NCBI RefSeq assembly: GCF_900103455.1
Contig: NZ_FNHI01000023.1
Location: 62,001-126,000 of the forward strand
Length of the DNA: 64,000 nt
Origin: Streptomyces wuyuanensis
GTDB taxonomy: Bacteria; Actinomycetota; Actinomycetes; Streptomycetales; Streptomycetaceae
Reading direction: 5' to 3'
The notes under the pieces are model-generated. The model was not told the DNA's origin and searched no databases. It worked only from the letters and a program-made list of their open reading frames with translations. A program made the position numbers and the translations under genes. Within the stretch, counting starts at the first letter, position 1. Each line of letters opens with the position of its first letter. Below, in pieces: positions 9,266 through 16,920 of the stretch.

Positions 9266-9306
9266 CCCCCTCTTCGTCCGCCTGTCACGGGTGGACGAAG
9301 AGGGGG
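9266..9306. terminator. Bidirectional hairpin between pyc and the convergent pseudogene
   Basis: CCCCCTCTTCGTCC (9266-9279) and GGACGAAGAGGGGG (9293-9306) are perfect 14-bp complementary arms with a 13-base loop. The stem also encodes the last residues of the minus-strand pseudogene (…THPLFVHP), whose stop lies in the loop, so it ends transcription from both sides. Confidence 0.8.
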
Positions 9307-9923
9307 TGCGTGTCCCGCCGCTCGTGCGGCGCCGGCAGGTCCAGGGGCGCGGGCGAGGGCGGCGGCCACGGGTGCGGCGCTGTCGGCTACGTACCGAGCG
9401 GCCCAGGCGCCGGCCTGCCGGTGGAAGTCGGTCAGGTCGCGTTCCACGCCGGCGAGCACGGCGCAGTTCGGTGACGGGCAGCTCGATCACCGGGCTGCCG
9501 TCCTTTTCGGCGTCCGGCGTCAACCGGACGGTGTCGCCGACGCGTTCGGCGAGCGACGAGGGTCCGTGCCCGAAGGAGGCCCAGCCGTTGCCGTCGAGGA
9601 CTTCGAACCGGTCGCCTCTCTCCTCCAGGCCGTTGCAGCAGCCCGGCAGCAGGGTGACGGCGGTGGCGGTGACCCGCAGGCCGCCGGCGGCGAAGAGGTG
9701 GTCCTGGGTGAGCAGCCCGTGCAGGAGGCGGCCCGCCGGATCGGTGGGCCGTGGCGGCGCGTCGTCGTCCACGGCTCCGATGTCGTTGCACTCGGCGATG
9801 CTCAGTACCGCGGCGCCGACCTCCGCGGGGCCCGAGAGCACCGCTGAGCGGCAGGAATCCGTACGGTTCGGCAGCGGCGACCGGCCAGAGGCCGAAGCCT
9901 GCGCAGGCACGGACCTCCAGTAC
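9285..9923 (-). pseudogene. Frameshifted uncharacterised Streptomyces protein gene
   Basis: Protein-like sequence runs continuously on the minus strand but changes frame three times. It starts LEVRACAGFGLWPVAAAEPYGFLPLSGALG. It then shifts (about 9840) to AEVGAAVLSIAECNDIGAVDDDAPP through LPGCCNGLEERGDRFEVLDGNGWASFGH to SPVIELPVTELR. It shifts again (about 9460) to LAGVERDLTDFHRQAGAWAARYV, and once more (about 9345) to LDLPAPHERRDTHPLFVHP, with a TGA at 9285-9287. No ATG, GTG or TTG precedes the first segment; a GTA stands where a GTG would be expected. I recall an intact family of about 210 residues of unknown function. Either decay or an assembly error would explain this. Confidence 0.7.
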
Positions 9924-10049
9924 GGGGGCGCGCGGGCGCGGCGCGGTCGTGGGGGTCGGCGGCCGGTCCGGCCCGTGAGGCGCTCGATCCGACCGTTCGG
10001 GCCGGGGTAGGCTCGCGGGCCGTTGGCGACGGCGGAGGGGTGGGGGTCC

Positions 10050-10646
10050 ATGTCGGCTCTGGCCGAGTTGAGGGCGCTGCTCGGTGCGCCGGTGCGGCCG
10101 TCCCACGGGACGGCAGGCTGGGGCGAGGTGGAGCGGTACGTCGGTTCCGCGCTGCCCCGCGACTTCACGGCGTTCCTGGACGCGTACGGCAGCGGTGTGG
10201 TGTGCGGGGAGCTCGTCGTCTTCCACCCCGAGGGCTCCAGCCCGTTGCTGCCCCGCATGGAGGCCACTCACCGGATGTTCGCCGCGCGGCGCCGCACGGC
10301 CTCGGCAGAGGGGGACGCAGAGCACTTTCCGCACCCCTTCCACCCCGAGCCCGGAGGGCTGGTCTCCTGGGGCTACGACCACAGCGGCGACGAGCACTTC
10401 TTCCTGCCCTGCGGACCGGACCCCGACCGGTGGAAGGTGGTCACCATGGTGCACGAGGTCGGGTGCCGGACGTTCGCCGGACCGTTCGCCGAGTTCGTGC
10501 TGTCCTTCGCGAAGCGTCTGCGGGATGTGGACCGGCACCACGGCCTGGATCCCGAGGCACGTGAGTTCCTGGAACCGGAGGACCTGGAGGAGCTCGTGGC
10601 GGCCGGTGAGATCGGCCCGCGCAAGCCGGACTTCGAACCGTTCTGA
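10050..10646 (+). CDS. SMI1/KNR4 (SUKH) family protein
   Basis: The 198-residue protein fits the SUKH fold: MSALAELRALLGAP..., the core ALPRDFTAFLDAYGSGVVCGELVVFHP, and SWGYDHSGDEHFFLPCGPDPDRWKVVTM. SUKH proteins are often immunity proteins against contact-dependent or polymorphic toxins, but many solitary Streptomyces copies have no known partner, and no toxin gene lies beside this one. There is no signal peptide. ATG 10050 is preceded by a purine-rich GGAGGGG; the frame extends nine codons further upstream without family similarity. Confidence 0.8.
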   Translation: MSALAELRALLGAPVRPSHGTAGWGEVERYVGSALPRDFTAFLDAYGSGVVCGELVVFHPEGSSPLLPRMEATHRMFAARRRTASAEGDAEHFPHPFHPEPGGLVSWGYDHSGDEHFFLPCGPDPDRWKVVTMVHEVGCRTFAGPFAEFVLSFAKRLRDVDRHHGLDPEAREFLEPEDLEELVAAGEIGPRKPDFEPF

Positions 10647-10915
10647 CCCTCTGGTCTGAAACCATGGGGCGCGCCCGGCGCCGGGGGCCCGCTACCGGGG
10701 ATGGGGAGCCTCTGCGCCGTGCCGCGCGAGCGCCGCTTGAGCGGCGAGGCCAAGGGGGCGAGGGACACGAGACCGCGGGCGGGGGCGGGCCGGGCGCCGC
10801 CCGGCCCGCGAGTACGCGCCGCCCGGCGGCATCCGGGAAGCGGGGTTCCCGCGAAGAGTGGATGTGGCGGGCTGCCGGAGGTCCCGCCAACCCCCTCCCA
10901 GCAAAGGTGAAGATC

Positions 10916-11497
10916 ATGACCACCGATCGCCTCAGGGGCGCCGCTCTCGCCGCAGCCGGTGTTCTCCTCGTACCGCTTCCGCTCCTCGCCCTCGCTCCCA
11001 CGGCCCAGGCCGGCCCCCCGACGGAGCCGTTCGGACCCGGCTGCGCCGCGCTGCCGACGAGCGGTGAGGGCAGCCCGGCCGCCATGGCCGACGAGCCGGT
11101 CGCCACGGCCGCCTCGCACCAGCCGGAGCTGTCCACCCTGGTCGCCGCAGTGAAGAAGGCCGGGCTCGTCGACACGTTGAACAACGCCGACGGGATCACG
11201 CTCTTCGCACCGACCAACGACGCCTTCGCCAAGATTCCCAAGGCTCAGCTCGACTCGATCCTCAACGACCAGGAGCAGCTGAAGAAGCTCCTCACGTACC
11301 ACGTCGTCGGCACGGAGGTGACGGAGGACCAGTTGCCCGACGGGCGGTTCAAGAGCCTCGAGGGAGCCGAGTTGACGACGTCCGGGTCCGGGGACTCCTT
11401 CAAGGTCAACGATTCGGCGGCCATCCTCTGCGGCGGTGTGACCACGAGCAACGCCGTCGTCCACATCGTCGACCGGGTGCTCCAGCCGCCGTCCTGA
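10916..11497 (+). CDS. Secreted fasciclin-domain protein
   Basis: The 193-residue product begins with a Sec-type signal (MTTDRLRG, hydrophobic AALAAAGVLLVPLPLLALAP, cleavage near AQA). One fasciclin domain follows from about residue 62: LSTLVAAVKKAGLVDTLNNADGITLFAPTNDAFAKIP (FAS1 H1 region) to KKLLTYHVVGTEVT and the closing AVVHIVDRVLQ (H2 region). Such proteins act in adhesion or at the cell surface. It has no obvious lipobox or sorting signal and should be released. AAAGGTGA precedes the ATG. The 269 bp upstream show no gene. Confidence 0.9.
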   Translation: MTTDRLRGAALAAAGVLLVPLPLLALAPTAQAGPPTEPFGPGCAALPTSGEGSPAAMADEPVATAASHQPELSTLVAAVKKAGLVDTLNNADGITLFAPTNDAFAKIPKAQLDSILNDQEQLKKLLTYHVVGTEVTEDQLPDGRFKSLEGAELTTSGSGDSFKVNDSAAILCGGVTTSNAVVHIVDRVLQPPS

Positions 11498-11931
11498 GCC
11501 GCATGACAAGCGCCTTTCAGACGACCGCGAGCCCACGGCTACGATGGAGAGCGTCTTTGCGGCCAGTCCGACGGGCCGCGGAGGAGCCGAGAGCCAAGGA
11601 GGTGGCGTGATCACGATGAAGCATGCCGCTGCCGGCGCTGCCTGACGGGGGACGACGCCTACGGCAGTGCGACGGGACCGACACCTACCGGCGGCACGTG
11701 GAACAACCCGCGTGACAGTGGCTGGGACAAAGACACAAACCCGGTCGTGGTCCGGATCCGGAGTCGCAAGCGCACTCCGGTGAAGCTGGAGCCGGAAGTA
11801 ATCGCCCCCAGCGGCGGTGAACCGCGTCACTCGCCCGTCAAGCCTGCGACCCCTGCTCCGGCAGGGGGAGAACGAACGGAACCCTGCGCCTCCGAGTTGA
11901 AGACCCCTTCGACTCGCCGAGGAGCGGCGCC
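11498..11931 (+). other. Gap before the RNHCP gene, possible tiny ORF
   Basis: A strong ribosome-binding site (AAGGAGG) at about 11597 precedes GTG 11607, but that frame ends after 12 codons (VITMKHAAAGAA). An overlapping frame carries a more protein-like stretch, GDDAYGSATGPTPTGGTWNNPRDSGWDKDTNP, without its own start. This could be a frameshifted small gene. I do not recognise it, and nothing else in these 430 bp is convincing. Confidence 0.3.
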
Positions 11932-12291
11932 ATCAGCAGAACAACCGAAAACACCGGCTTCACCTGCGAAAACTGCGGCCGGGCCGTCGCGGCGTTGGTC
12001 AACGGAAGCTACCGCAACCACTGCCCGCACTGCCTGCACTCGCTGCACGTGGACGTCTCGCCCGGAGACCGTGCCAACGACTGCCGCGCGCTGATGCGCC
12101 CGGTTGCCGTCGAGCACCACTCCGCCAAGGGCTACATGGTCGTCCACCGATGCACCGGCTGCGGCACCCGCCGCCGGAACCGCATGGCCGACGACCCGCA
12201 CCAAGGCGACGACCTCGACACCGTCCTCGCCGTCATGCGTCTCGGCCATCCCGAAGCCGGACACACCAATCGGCGCCGGACGCGCGTCTGA
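11932..12291 (+). CDS. RNHCP domain zinc-ribbon protein, apparently starting at ATC
   Basis: The coding frame reads SRTTENTGFTCENCGRAVAALVNGSYRNHCPHCLHSLHVD... and HRCTGCGTRRRNRMADD; it is named for its RNHCPHC motif. The CENC, CPHC and CTGC pairs imply zinc binding, and a nucleic-acid or ribosomal role is likely but unproven. The conserved N-terminus is encoded upstream of the first TTG (11995). No ATG, GTG or TTG exists in frame between the TGA at 11818 and that TTG. GAGGAG lies seven bases before ATC 11932, so ATC occupies the start position, either as a non-canonical start or as a mutated ATG. With ATC the product is 119 residues. Confidence 0.8.
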   Translation: MSRTTENTGFTCENCGRAVAALVNGSYRNHCPHCLHSLHVDVSPGDRANDCRALMRPVAVEHHSAKGYMVVHRCTGCGTRRRNRMADDPHQGDDLDTVLAVMRLGHPEAGHTNRRRTRV

Positions 12292-12295
12292 CGCC

Positions 12296-12324
12296 GGCGG
12301 CTCCCGCCCACGGCGGGAGCCGCC
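12296..12324 (+). terminator. Hairpin terminator after the RNHCP gene
   Basis: GGCGGCTCCCGCC (12296-12308), loop CAC, GGCGGGAGCCGCC (12312-12324) form a perfect 13-bp stem followed by TT, five bases after the stop codon. Confidence 0.85.
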
Positions 12325-12525
12325 TTGCTCCTCCTGCAGCCCACGCCCCGCCCCGCCCCGTCGGGGCCCGACACTGGCAGGGGCCACGCCCGTCGGGCGG
12401 CGGGGCCGAGCGCCGTTTCCCGGAGGGTCGGCGCGATCATGCCGGCGCGGTCGGCGCGAGCACGTCTGCGCGGTCGGCGCGACCCCGTCGGGGCGGGAGA
12501 CTCCCGCCGCCTCGCGCGTCCCCGG

Positions 12526-14412
12526 TCAGGGCGCCAGAAACGCCCGGGCCCGCGCCTCCTTCACGGCCGCCTTGAGCCCGACGACGTCGTACGCGCCGTG
12601 GTACCGGCGGCCGTTGACGAAGAACGACGGCGTTCCGGAGACACCGCTGAGGTCTGCCGAATCCACGTCCTCCGCCACGCGTGCGGCACCTCTGCGCTTG
12701 CGCAGGTCACGCCGGAACCGCTCGACGTCCAGCCCCAGGGCCTCCGCGTAGCGGACGAGGTCGGTCGCGCGCAGGGCACCCTGGTGCTCCATCAGGAGGT
12801 CGTGCATGTCCCAGAAGCGGTTCTGCTCGGCGGCCGCCTCCGCCGCCTCCGCCGCCGTCCGGGCATGCGGGTGGACGTCGTCGAGCGGCAGGTGCCGCCA
12901 CACGTAGCGGACGTCGCCGGCGTCCCGCAGGAGTTCGCGCACCACCGCCTCGGCCTGGCCGCAGTACGGGCACTCGAAGTCGCCGTACTCGACCAGCGTG
13001 ACCGGGGCGGTCGGGGAGCCCCGCACGTGGTCGCGCTCCGGATCGACGGGGACGGCGAGGTCGACGAGAGGGTCTGCCCGGCCCAGCAGGACTCTCAGCC
13101 GCAGCGGCTTGGGGAGAAGCCCGAGGACGCCGGTCAGCAGCCTGCCCAGGAGGAGGGAGCACAGGACCGCGCCGAGGACGCCGAGCTTCGCCTCGGCGAG
13201 CCGGTCTCCCTCGAAGGCGAAGGTCGCGATCAGCAGGGACACGGTGAAGGGCGCGCCGGCGAGCGCGCCGCCCACGGCGACGGCGCCCCAGCCAGCGGGA
13301 GGCCGCAGCCGGCGGCCGCTCAGCAGTGTGGTCAGCGCCGACGCACCCAGGATCCCCAGGGGCTTGCCGATGACGAAGGCGAGCAGGACTCCCAGGGTGA
13401 CGGTGGACGTCAGGGCCCGGGAGAGCTGTTCGGAGCCCAGTTCGATCCCGGCGTTGGCGAGGGCGAACAGCGGGGCGATCACGAAGCTGGTCCAGGGGTG
13501 GTACAGCCGCTGCAGTCGCTCGTTCGGGGAGACCGCCGAGGCCAGTCCGCGCCGTACGGTCATCTCCAGCTCGGGGGTGGGCTGCTCGCGGAAGAAGCGG
13601 AACAGGTCGCTCGCCCGCTCCAGTTCGCCGCGCGCGGCCGGGTAGGCGGCGAAGATGAGACCCATCGCCAGCCCGGTGACGACCGGGTCGATCCCCGACT
13701 CCAGCAGTGCGGCCCACAGTGCCGCGGCAAGCAGCGCGTACACCGCTCCCCTGCGCACGCCGACCGCGTGGACCAGCAGGGCCAGTGCGAACAGCGTGAG
13801 TGCGGACATCAGGGCCGGTACCGACAGGCGCCCGCTGTAGACGACGGCGACGACGGCCAGGGCGACGAAGTCGTCCACGACCGAGATGCTCAGGATGAAC
13901 ACGCGCAGGCCTGGCGGCATGCGTCTGCCCATGAGGGCGAGCATGCCGAGCGCGAAGGCGGTGTCCGTGGACATCGCGACCCCCCAGCCGGCCGCGGACG
14001 GCTCTCCCGCGTTGACGGCGAGGTACACGCAGACGGGGACGAGCAGGCCGCTGAGTCCGGCGATCAGGGGCAGGGCCGTGCGCCGGCGCTCGCGGAGCTC
14101 GCCCATGTCGAACTCGCGGCGCGCCTCGAGACCGACCACGAAGAAGAAGAGCGCCATGAGGCCGCTGTTGACCCACTCCCGCAGTTCGAGGCTCACTCCG
14201 TAGGATCCGAGCCGTACCGACAGCTCCGTCCGCCACAGCGCCTCGTACCCGGCCGGTGTCACGTTGGCCCAGGCCAGGGCGGCCAGGGCGGCCGTCACCA
14301 GGACCGCGGCGCTGCCGGTCTCCGTGCGCAGGAAGTCGCGGAGTGGGGACCGTGCGTCACGGCTCCACCCGGTCAGACCGCGGGAGGCTCGGGGTGTCGG
14401 CCCTGCGCTCAC
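12526..14412 (-). CDS. nhaA: Na+/H+ antiporter NhaA fused to a DsbA-like thioredoxin domain
   Basis: The first 430 residues are a polytopic NhaA antiporter: FFFVVGLEARREF, MSTDTAFALGMLAL (Asp150) and SISVVDDFVALAVVAV, where Asp180-Asp181 correspond to the sodium-binding pair. After a linker, residues 465-628 form a DsbA/thioredoxin domain with VEYGDFECPYCGQAEAVV (redox Cys481 and Cys484) and the cis-Pro loop SGTPSFFVNG. The fusion is a recognised actinobacterial architecture and suggests that redox state is linked to sodium/proton exchange at the membrane. Two adjacent GTG codons (14415, 14412) could start it. The frame stays open further upstream, but that part is low-complexity. Confidence 0.93.
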   Translation of the reverse strand: MSAGPTPRASRGLTGWSRDARSPLRDFLRTETGSAAVLVTAALAALAWANVTPAGYEALWRTELSVRLGSYGVSLELREWVNSGLMALFFFVVGLEARREFDMGELRERRRTALPLIAGLSGLLVPVCVYLAVNAGEPSAAGWGVAMSTDTAFALGMLALMGRRMPPGLRVFILSISVVDDFVALAVVAVVYSGRLSVPALMSALTLFALALLVHAVGVRRGAVYALLAAALWAALLESGIDPVVTGLAMGLIFAAYPAARGELERASDLFRFFREQPTPELEMTVRRGLASAVSPNERLQRLYHPWTSFVIAPLFALANAGIELGSEQLSRALTSTVTLGVLLAFVIGKPLGILGASALTTLLSGRRLRPPAGWGAVAVGGALAGAPFTVSLLIATFAFEGDRLAEAKLGVLGAVLCSLLLGRLLTGVLGLLPKPLRLRVLLGRADPLVDLAVPVDPERDHVRGSPTAPVTLVEYGDFECPYCGQAEAVVRELLRDAGDVRYVWRHLPLDDVHPHARTAAEAAEAAAEQNRFWDMHDLLMEHQGALRATDLVRYAEALGLDVERFRRDLRKRRGAARVAEDVDSADLSGVSGTPSFFVNGRRYHGAYDVVGLKAAVKEARARAFLAP

Positions 14413-14723
14413 CACGCCATCATCGGCTGCCGGGCTCGATCCGGCCTCCTCACGGGGCGAGGCGGGTGGACGGCGCTCCTGGGCGGGCGGGCGGGTTCCC
14501 GCAGCCCCGCGGCGGGCCGATGCTCGGGCCTGCCGGCGGATGCGGCGGTGCGGGGCGGGGACGATCCTGGACGTGTGCCGCGATGTCCCGGTCTGTGTCC
14601 GGGACGCGGCCGCGGTCCGCTGCCGGTCTGCGGGACGGGTGCGGCCGCTGCCCGGCGGCACGCTCCCCCACGGGCCGGGGCGATTGGCCCCGCCTGCGTT
14701 CTCCGGACGAGCGGAGGTGCCTC

Positions 14724-14861
14724 ATGACCGCCCGAGTCTCCGCGGGAGTCGTGCTGGAGCCTGCGGCCCAGGACTTCGCCCGTCGGTCCGCGAAGTCCGA
14801 GGCGATCCTATTTTGCGTTTACTTTGCCATCCGGGAACCTGGACCCCGTGGTTGGCGTTGA
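14724..14861 (+). pseudogene. Fragment of an alpha/beta hydrolase (esterase-like) N-terminus
   Basis: GGAGGT sits six bases before ATG 14724. The 45-residue product begins MTARVSAGVVLEPAAQDFARRSAKSEAIL, close to the VxLEPAAQ start of Streptomyces acetyl-esterase/alpha-beta hydrolases, which are normally about 300 residues. The similarity ends abruptly; the sequence then turns A/T-rich (CTATTTTGCG) and leads into the TerB gene. I read it as the start of a gene whose remainder was deleted. It could also be a small unrelated ORF. Confidence 0.4.
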
Positions 14862-14934
14862 CCGGGTACGGCTCGCGCGGATGCGGGGGCCGACGACCGG
14901 CAACAGACCGACAGCAGAAGCCGAGGTGGCACCA

Positions 14935-15528
14935 GTGGCGATGTGGGACCGGCTCAAGGAGCAGGCCAAGAACCTCCAGCAGTCCCAGAGCGCTCGGGGA
15001 AGTGGCGGGCACGGACAGGGGCAGGGGCACAGCCCCTACGGGCAGGGACAGCACGGTGGTCACGGACAGGGCTCGTCTTCCGGCGGTTCCAAGGCCCAGT
15101 TGATCGGGCTGTTCAAGTCCCAGCTCGCATCGGTGAAGACCGAGCTCAAGAGCGGCGCCTACCGGGACGCCAGCATGGCCATGTGCGCGCTGGTGGCCGC
15201 GGCCGACGGGCATGTCGACCCCTCGGAGCGGCAGCGCGTCGAGGAGCTGATCGTCTCGAACGAGGTGCTGCAGAACTTCCCGGCGGACCAGCTCCGCCAG
15301 CGGTTCAACCAGAACGTGGACCGGCTGATGGCCAACTTCGAGCTGGGCAAGGCGGAAGTGCTGAAGGAGATCGCCAAGGCGGCCAAGAAGCCGCAGGAGG
15401 CCCGTGCGGTCGTCCAGACCGGCATGGTCGTCGCCGGTGCCGACGGCCGTGTGGACCCGTCGGAGCAGCAGGCGGTCCGGGACGCGTGCGCGGCGCTCGG
15501 CATCTCACCGGCGGAGTTCGGCGTCTGA
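14935..15528 (+). CDS. TerB-family tellurite-resistance-like protein
   Basis: The 197-residue protein has a short N-terminal helix (VAMWDRLKEQAKNLQQS), a Gly/Gln/His-rich low-complexity linker (residues 22-50) and a TerB-like helical domain: SMAMCALVAAADGHVDPSERQRVEELI and the repeat ARAVVQTGMVVAGADGRVDPSEQQAV. The two ADGxVDPSE acidic loops probably bind a divalent metal. TerB proteins belong to stress systems with TerD; no ter partner lies nearby. GTG 14935 with GAGG seven bases upstream is preferred to the ATG two codons later, and the frame extends further up without similarity. Confidence 0.88.
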   Translation: MAMWDRLKEQAKNLQQSQSARGSGGHGQGQGHSPYGQGQHGGHGQGSSSGGSKAQLIGLFKSQLASVKTELKSGAYRDASMAMCALVAAADGHVDPSERQRVEELIVSNEVLQNFPADQLRQRFNQNVDRLMANFELGKAEVLKEIAKAAKKPQEARAVVQTGMVVAGADGRVDPSEQQAVRDACAALGISPAEFGV

Positions 15529-15641
15529 GGAGTTCGGCGCCCGGTGGCACCGCGACAGCCGGCTCCGTCCTTCACGGCGCCGGCTGCCGCGGCGACCGCC
15601 GGACCGGTCGCCGCGGCAGTACGTCGCGCACCCGCCCGCGC

Positions 15642-15842
15642 TCAGTGGCGGCTGCGGCGCGTGGTGGTCTTCCGGTAGCCGAAGGGGCCGGGAAGGTCCA
15701 TCGAGGTCGTGCGCCGGCCCGTCGAGGAGTAAGTGCGCCTGGCGCCATCACCCTTGGCGAGGGTGATGGACACGGACTTGCGGTTGATGTTGAGGCGGAC
15801 TCCGGGGAATATGCGGAAACTCTTGCGGAAGGTGACGGGCAC
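15642..15842 (-). CDS. DUF4236 domain-containing small protein
   Basis: The 66-residue product reads VPVTFRKSFRIFPGVRLNINRKSVSITL, then YSSTGRRTTSMDLPGPFGYRKT. This is the compact all-beta DUF4236 domain, whose function is unknown; it is often found alone in actinobacteria. The domain begins right at GTG 15842, and the long upstream extension of the frame is not family-like. It is convergent with terB across a 113-bp gap. Confidence 0.85.
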   Translation of the reverse strand: MPVTFRKSFRIFPGVRLNINRKSVSITLAKGDGARRTYSSTGRRTTSMDLPGPFGYRKTTTRRSRH

Positions 15843-16016
15843 GATGCGCTCCTCTCGTTGATCATCCGTCTTCCCCGAGTTCCCGGCCTTACGCGGCGCG
15901 TTGCCGTCGGTGGCTCTCCTCTCGATGCCCGAGTCCGAGCGCCCGACCGCTCTCACGCCTCGCAAGCTCGTCCGGCCGGGCACCATGACGCGAAGACGTC
16001 CGGGACGGGACGCCCT

Positions 16017-16053
16017 CAGGCCCGGCACCGGCACCGGCACCGGCACCGGCACT
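16017..16053. repeat. Hexanucleotide tandem repeat (CGGCAC)n
   Basis: Five consecutive copies of a CGGCAC unit lie between DUF4236 and the next fragment, in a region with no convincing gene. It is a slippage-prone microsatellite; no role is visible. Confidence 0.8.
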
Positions 16054-16153
16054 GAGCCGATGGCCGCCGTGCCGTTGGGCGCCGAGCCGGTGCCCGCTGA
16101 GCCCGGTCTGCCGGTGACGTCGGGAGGCGAAGGACCACGCGAGCCGGCTGACG

Positions 16154-16561
16154 TCAGGAGACGGCGGTGGCGGTTCGACGGCTTCCGTCCCCCATCCCCG
16201 CTTCCCGGGCCACGGTCCCGGCCCAAGCCTCCGGCCTGCCCCAGCTGCGGAGCTTTCCCCCGCTGCGGACCCGTCTCAGGACCCGCACATGGCCCGAGCG
16301 CGGACCGCTCTCGGCGGCCGGTGCGGGCCCGGGCCGCCGGCGACGGAGTGCGCCGCGGCCGCAGCTGCGCAGCTGTGCCGGACACACGCGCGGGCGCTGC
16401 CCACCCCCGGCGATGAGCGCGTTCACCGGCGTCATCGGGTCGGCACCCAGGGACTTCGCGACCAGGATTCCGACCATCAGCGGGAGCAGGGCGGTGGCCA
16501 GGGCGGAGCCCGTGGTGGCGACCTGCTGCATGCGGGGGCGGCGTGAGGCGTCGGCGTTCAT
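16154..16561 (-). CDS. Doubtful small membrane protein or fragment
   Basis: From ATG 16561 the minus strand reads MNADASRRPRMQQVATTGSA with one clear hydrophobic helix (ATALLPLMVGILVAKSL), then DPMTPVNALIAGGG. After that the frame degenerates into Arg/Gly-rich sequence to the stop at 16154. The first 55 residues look real; the rest does not, so a frameshift near the G-run at about 16410 is possible. There is no strong ribosome-binding site and I do not recognise a family. A role as small integral-membrane protein is only suggested by the helix. Confidence 0.3.
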   Translation of the reverse strand: MNADASRRPRMQQVATTGSALATALLPLMVGILVAKSLGADPMTPVNALIAGGGQRPRVCPAQLRSCGRGALRRRRPGPAPAAESGPRSGHVRVLRRVRSGGKLRSWGRPEAWAGTVAREAGMGDGSRRTATAVS

Positions 16562-16653
16562 GGTGTCATTCCAGCCGCGGGCGGTACCGGGGGCATCGGG
16601 CGACATACTCAGCTCGCAGGTCAGCAAGTACTCATCCGCATGTACTCATCGCG

Positions 16654-16734
16654 GGTGCCCGTCTGTGGGAGCCCGTCTGTGGGAGCCCGTGTGGGAGCCC
16701 GTCTGTGGGAGCCCGTGCGGGTGCCCGTCTGCGG
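16654..16734. repeat. Degenerate 12-14 bp tandem repeat array
   Basis: About six copies of a unit close to GGAGCCCGTCTGTG follow one another, some shortened to 12 bp (GGAGCCCGTGTG). Just before the array, TACTCATC occurs twice 14 bp apart (16629 and 16643). The array is non-coding and lies about 90-180 bp upstream of the lacI-type promoter. Confidence 0.75.
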
Positions 16735-16820
16735 GACTCCCCTCCCCCCGCAGGTCAGGCGCGGCCGGTCCGTCCCGGGACGGCAGCCGGCGCCGCTCGG
16801 GCCCGGCATTCCGGCCGCCC

Positions 16821-16863
16821 TTGCCCTCCGAATGGCCCGACTCTAGGCTGAATGCGCTTTCAG
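16821..16863 (+). promoter_or_regulatory. Promoter of the first LacI gene with its operator (site 1)
   Basis: TTGCCC (16821-16826), 17 bp, TAGGCT (16844-16849) is a good vegetative promoter. It is immediately followed by TGAATGCGCTTTCA (16849-16862), a near-palindrome of the LacI type with flanking C/G extending the symmetry. The same box type recurs at 18060, 21455 and 30242, so autoregulation is inferred. Confidence 0.7.
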
Positions 16864-16920
16864 AGGTCGGCGGGCCGACGGACGCCCAAGAGCCGTCGGC
16901 AGGAGAGGCGAGGCGGCAGG

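Noticed and set aside
10664..10915. Upstream extension of the fasciclin gene
   Set aside because: The extension is Arg/Gly-rich, would hide the signal peptide inside the protein, and lacks a ribosome-binding site.
11995..12291. RNHCP protein starting at TTG 11995
   Set aside because: This start would remove the first CxxC zinc pair (CENC), and no ribosome-binding site precedes it; the conserved sequence continues upstream to ATC 11932.
12325..14727. 800-codon plus-strand frame opposite nhaA
   Set aside because: Gln/Arg/Gly-rich translation without any recognisable fold, antisense to the complete antiporter fusion.
16654..16734. Possible CRISPR array
   Set aside because: Units are only 12-14 bp and directly adjacent, with no unique spacers and no cas genes nearby.
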